Origin: Sphingomonas sp. Leaf9
GTDB lineage: Bacteria > Pseudomonadota > Alphaproteobacteria > Sphingomonadales > Sphingomonadaceae
Length of the DNA stretch: 64,000 nucleotides
Assembly: GCF_001421355.1 (NCBI RefSeq)
Contig: NZ_LMKC01000002.1
Span: 715,622-779,621 of the forward strand
Direction of reading: 5' to 3'
Each line of letters starts with the position of its first letter. The first letter of the stretch is position 1. This document shows positions 60,934-64,000 of this stretch, piece after piece. A program made the translations under genes and the position numbers. The notes below the pieces were generated by a model. That model was not told the DNA's origin, ran no database searches, and saw only the letters and a program-made list of their open reading frames with translations.

Positions 60934-61730
60934 GCGGGTTCCTTGCTCGCCTGCGCGACGGCAGTGGCGAGGGTTTCGATATAGCTACGGACAGGTTCGG
61001 CGGCGTTGGCGCCGTGCTCGGCAATGATCTCGACGATCGCCGATCCGACGACCACGCCGTCCGCAACGCGGGCGATATTGGCGGCCTGTTCCGGCGTGCG
61101 CACGCCGAAGCCGACCGCGATCGGCAGGGTGGTCGCGGCCTTCAGCCGGGCGACCGCCTCGTCGATCGAAGCCTGCACCGCCTGCTGCTTGCCGGTAATC
61201 CCGGCGACCGAGACGTAATAAAGGAAGCCGCCGGCTCCCTCCAGCACTGCCGGCAACCGCGCGGCGTCGGTGGTCGGCGTGGCCAGCCGGATCGGCGCAA
61301 TGCCATGCGCGCGCAACTGCACGCCAAGGCTATCGTCTTCCTCGGGCGGAATGTCGACGCAGATCACGCCGTCGACGCCCGCCGCCACGCAGCCTTGCGC
61401 GAACCACTCCGCCCCGCGCCGGACCATCGGATTGGCATAGCCCATCAGCACCAGCGGCACTTGCGGATGCCGCTCCCGAAACCCGGTCGCGATGCGCAGC
61501 ACGTCGGCGGTGCGCGTGCCGGCGTCGAGGCTGCGAATATTGGCCGACTGGATCGCGGGGCCATCGGCCATCGGATCGGTGAACGGCATCCCAAGCTCGA
61601 TCACGTCCGCCCCGCCGGCGACCAGCGCGTCGAGGATGGCCGGCGTGGCGTCAGGCGTCGGATCTCCAGCGGTCACGAAACAGACGAGCGCCGGGCGACC
61701 CTTGCTGAATGCGGCAGCGAGACGAGTCAA
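60930..61730 (-). CDS. trpA: Tryptophan synthase alpha subunit
   Basis: This 266-residue TIM-barrel protein has catalytic Glu in VIELGMPFTDPMADGP and Asp in VICVDIPPEE. It cleaves indole-3-glycerol phosphate. Its start overlaps the stop of the inserted DUF559 gene by ATGA. Confidence 0.96.
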   Translation of the reverse strand: MTRLAAAFSKGRPALVCFVTAGDPTPDATPAILDALVAGGADVIELGMPFTDPMADGPAIQSANIRSLDAGTRTADVLRIATGFRERHPQVPLVLMGYANPMVRRGAEWFAQGCVAAGVDGVICVDIPPEEDDSLGVQLRAHGIAPIRLATPTTDAARLPAVLEGAGGFLYYVSVAGITGKQQAVQASIDEAVARLKAATTLPIAVGFGVRTPEQAANIARVADGVVVGSAIVEIIAEHGANAAEPVRSYIETLATAVAQASKEPA

Positions 61731-62107
61731 AGCCCTCTCCCCTGAAGGGGAGAGGGTTGGGAGAGGGGGTTGTTCACGACATCTTCCAACAAGCGCAACA
61801 CGCCTTCCAAATTATGCATCACGTCAGCATTAGTGAACCGCACTACCCGATAGCCGAGCTCGGTCAAATAGGCGGTGCGCTCGGCATCGTAATCGACCGT
61901 ATCGCCGTGCAAATGGCCATCCACCTCGACCACGAGCTTCGGTGCGTTCGAGGCAAAGTCCGCGATATACGGCCCGATCACCTTCTGCCGCCGAAACTTG
62001 ACGCCAGCGAAGCGTTCCGCCCGCAACGCGAACCACAGCTTTTGCTCGGCGGGGGTAGGAACCTTGCGCGCCGCCTTGGCTCGCTCGATCAACGAAGCGT
62101 CGCGCAC
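61727..62107 (-). CDS. DUF559 endonuclease-like protein between trpB and trpA
   Basis: The GTG at 62107 (GAGAGGGG upstream) gives about 126 residues; an ATG at 62143 lies inside the repeat. The sequence PTPAEQKLWFALRAERF, FRRQKVIGPYIADF and LVVEVDGHLH matches the Vsr-like PD-(D/E)xK fold of DUF559. The last residues (PLSQPSPLQGRGL) are encoded by repeat DNA. Function is unknown. Confidence 0.85.
   Translation of the reverse strand: MRDASLIERAKAARKVPTPAEQKLWFALRAERFAGVKFRRQKVIGPYIADFASNAPKLVVEVDGHLHGDTVDYDAERTAYLTELGYRVVRFTNADVMHNLEGVLRLLEDVVNNPLSQPSPLQGRGL
61733..61772. repeat. GGGGAGAGGG hairpin repeat, copy at trpA side
   Basis: CCCTCTCCCC/GGGGAGAGGG at 61733-61756 forms a 10-bp stem with a TGAA loop, followed by TTGGGAGAGGGGG. 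It overlaps the 3' end of the DUF559 gene and the 5' end of trpA. Confidence 0.8.
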
Positions 62108-62158
62108 TGCCCCTCTCCCAACCCTCTCCCAACCCTCTCCCATGAAGGGGAGAGGGCT
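62108..62158. repeat. GGGGAGAGGG hairpin repeat, copy at trpB side
   Basis: Three ACCCTCTCCCA-like units end in CCCTCTCCC...GGGGAGAGGG at 62133-62156. This copy and 61733-61772 bracket the DUF559 gene. Confidence 0.8.
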
Positions 62159-62161
62159 TTT

Positions 62162-63391
62162 TTAGATTTCGACCCCCAGCGCGCTGGCCACGGTGAAGAT
62201 ATCCTTGTCCCCGCGCCCGCACAGGTTCGCCAGGATGATCTGGTCCGACCGCATGGTCTTGGCCCGCCGCGCCACAGCGGCGATCGCATGCGCCGGCTCC
62301 AGCGCGGGGATGATTCCCTCGGTCCGGCATAGCAGCTGGAACGCATCCAGCGCTTCCTTGTCGGTCGCGCTGTCATATTCGACGCGCCCGATATCGCGCA
62401 GCCACGCATGTTCCGGCCCGATCCCCGGATAGTCGAGCCCGGCCGAGATCGAATGCCCCTCGGCGATCTGCCCGTCCTCGTCCTGCAGCAGATAGGTCTT
62501 GTTGCCATGCAGGATGCCGGGGAACCCGCCCGCCAGCGATGCGGCATGGTCCTTGTCCAGCCCGTGGCCCGCCGCCTCGACGCCCAGCATCGCGACGTCG
62601 GCATCGTCGAGGAACGGATGGAACAGCCCGATCGCGTTCGACCCGCCACCGATCGCCGCGACCAGCAGGTCGGGCAGGCGGCCGGTGCGCTCCATCATCT
62701 GTGCGCGCGCCTCGCGGCCGATGATGCTCTGGAAATCGCGCACCAGCTCCGGATAGGGATGCGGCCCGGCGGCGGTGCCGATGATGTAGAAGGTGTCGTG
62801 GACGTTCGCGACCCAGTCGCGCAGGCCCTCGTTCATCGCATCTGACAGCGTGGCCGCGCCCGAGGTGACCGGCCGGACTTCGGCCCCCAACAGCTTCATG
62901 CGGAACACATTGGGCTGCTGCCGCTCGATATCGCGCGCACCCATGTAGATGACGCAGGGCAGGCCGAAGCGGGCACAGACGGCGGCCGTCGCCACGCCGT
63001 GCTGGCCCGCGCCCGTCTCGGCGATGATCCGCGTCTTGCCCATGCGGATCGCCAACAGGATCTGGCCGATGCAGTTGTTGATCTTGTGCGCGCCGGTATG
63101 GTTCAGCTCGTCGCGCTTGAACCACACCTGCGCGCCCATGCCCGGTTCGGCCGACGCGCGCAGCGTCTCCGACAGCCGCTCGGCGTGATAGAGCGGGCTG
63201 GGCCGACCGACATAATGGGTCATCAGATCGTCGAACTGCGCCGCAAAGGCCGGGTCGGCCTTCGCCGCCTTGTATTCGCGGTCGAGGTCGAGGATCAGCG
63301 GCATCAGCGTTTCTGCGACATAGCGGCCGCCGAAATCACCGAAATGCCCGCGGTCGTCGGGCTGTGCGCGATAGCTGTTGGGGGCGTTCAT
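62162..63391 (-). CDS. trpB: Tryptophan synthase beta subunit
   Basis: The ATG at 63391 gives 409 residues. PLP Lys is in [11 protein letters not shown], with [13 protein letters not shown] and [11 protein letters not shown] as cofactor loops. It joins indole and serine to tryptophan. It follows trpF by 41 bases. Confidence 0.97.
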   Translation of the reverse strand: MNAPNSYRAQPDDRGHFGDFGGRYVAETLMPLILDLDREYKAAKADPAFAAQFDDLMTHYVGRPSPLYHAERLSETLRASAEPGMGAQVWFKRDELNHTGAHKINNCIGQILLAIRMGKTRIIAETGAGQHGVATAAVCARFGLPCVIYMGARDIERQQPNVFRMKLLGAEVRPVTSGAATLSDAMNEGLRDWVANVHDTFYIIGTAAGPHPYPELVRDFQSIIGREARAQMMERTGRLPDLLVAAIGGGSNAIGLFHPFLDDADVAMLGVEAAGHGLDKDHAASLAGGFPGILHGNKTYLLQDEDGQIAEGHSISAGLDYPGIGPEHAWLRDIGRVEYDSATDKEALDAFQLLCRTEGIIPALEPAHAIAAVARRAKTMRSDQIILANLCGRGDKDIFTVASALGVEI

Positions 63392-63432
63392 GGCGACGCT
63401 CGTTACGCCGCACGCGCGCCCATGTCTATCGA

Positions 63433-64000
63433 TCAGGCACTGCGCACGCTTGCACAAAAGGCTAGGATGCGCTGCGGGTCCTTGACACCCGGCGCGCTTT
63501 CCACGCCCGACGATACATCGACCAGCGGCGCGCGCGTCACGCGGATCGCCTCGGCGACGTTCCCCGCATCCAGCCCGCCCGACAGCGCCCAGGGGAGCGG
63601 ATGGCGGAACCCGTCGAGCAGCCCCCAGTCGAACCGCAACCCCATCCCACCGGGCAGCGCCGCACCCGGCGGCGTCTTGGCATCGTACAGCACCCGGTCG
63701 GCCGCCCCGGCCAACGCCCGCGCACCGTCCAGATCGGCCCGCGTCTTTACCGCCACCGCGCCCCACGTCTCACGACCGGTTCGCGCACGGATCGCCGCGA
63801 CGCGATCCGGCGCGGTCTTGTGCAACTGCACCACGTCCAGCCGCGCCGCCGCCCTCGCCGCATCGAGCAGCGCATCGTCGGGATCGACGAACACCCCGAC
63901 CTTCGCCACCCGCCCCGGCACGCCTTGCGCCAGACCGCTGGCAACGTCGAACCCGACATTGCGCGGGGAGGGGGCGAAGAACACCAGCCCGATATGGCTC
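63433..64000 (-). CDS. trpF: Phosphoribosylanthranilate isomerase, 5' end outside window
   Basis: The frame runs off the window end. Visible are [36 protein letters not shown] and the C-terminal [17 protein letters not shown] and [15 protein letters not shown]. It isomerises phosphoribosylanthranilate in tryptophan synthesis. The catalytic Cys near the N-terminus lies beyond the window. Confidence 0.94.
   Translation of the reverse strand, partial: SHIGLVFFAPSPRNVGFDVASGLAQGVPGRVAKVGVFVDPDDALLDAARAAARLDVVQLHKTAPDRVAAIRARTGRETWGAVAVKTRADLDGARALAGAADRVLYDAKTPPGAALPGGMGLRFDWGLLDGFRHPLPWALSGGLDAGNVAEAIRVTRAPLVDVSSGVESAPGVKDPQRILAFCASVRSA

Noticed and set aside
61733..62158. Possible CRISPR array from the repeated CCCTCTCCC units
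   Set aside because: The units are short hairpins flanking a coding gene, with no regular spacers and no cas genes.

Overview
This window looks like a chromosomal segment of a GC-rich sphingomonad (Alphaproteobacteria, Sphingomonas or a close relative). The evidence is the gene order trpF-trpB-trpA-accD-folC, a UrcA-family protein, two SleB-type cell wall hydrolases, several TonB-dependent receptors, HWE-kinase signalling, and intergenic palindromic repeats of the kind common in this group. No plasmid, phage or conjugation genes are visible. Many adjacent genes overlap by ATGA or TGATG, so most of the DNA is read as tightly coupled operons.

Layout. 0-3.2 kb: an SGNH hydrolase, an MBOAT acyltransferase and a one-helix membrane protein, probably an exopolysaccharide O-acylation operon. 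3.3-7.2 kb: a SleB hydrolase; a LysR regulator divergent from a complete subclass B3 metallo-beta-lactamase with a palindrome between them; a GNAT acetyltransferase and a DUF454 membrane protein. 7.2-14.4 kb: a signalling block with a hybrid histidine kinase on the minus strand and, divergently, a LOV photosensor, a CheB-CheR-PAS-HWE kinase fusion and a single-domain response regulator. 14.5-18.8 kb: a decaying minus-strand SWIM / DUF5682 / VWA cluster. A deletion has fused the first two genes out of frame, the MoxR ATPase usual in such clusters is absent, and the VWA gene carries a one-base frameshift.

18.9-39.4 kb is accessory carbohydrate metabolism. It holds a Tat-exported GH127 beta-L-arabinofuranosidase with a DUF1080 protein; a minus-strand operon of TonB receptor, 2H phosphoesterase-like DUF1868 protein, class A acid phosphatase, GPH-type symporter and ROK regulator; and a divergent uronate locus. 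In the uronate locus, IclR regulator, two unknown proteins, SMP-30 lactonase, MFS transporter and SDR lie on the minus strand, while TonB receptor, mannonate dehydratase and a KDG-kinase-like enzyme lie on the plus strand. The likely flow is outer-membrane uptake, inner-membrane import, conversion to 2-keto-3-deoxygluconate and phosphorylation. This stretch ends at a small unknown gene, an IS5-type transposase remnant and a tRNA-Arg(TCT) whose 3' end faces the accessory genes, so it could be a genomic island, though no integrase is seen.

39.9-64 kb is mostly housekeeping: a queuosine-precursor transporter, purQ/purS, paired PH-domain membrane proteins, a second SleB hydrolase, cysK with an MFS exporter, an alpha/beta hydrolase, uvrD, a UrcA protein, an MHS symporter, a diguanylate cyclase, rsmD, an rluB-like gene with an expanded repeat tail, a response regulator, an AmpG-like permease, folC, accD, trpA, trpB and the 3' part of trpF. 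A DUF559 nuclease-like gene flanked by copies of a GGGGAGAGGG hairpin repeat sits between trpB and trpA.
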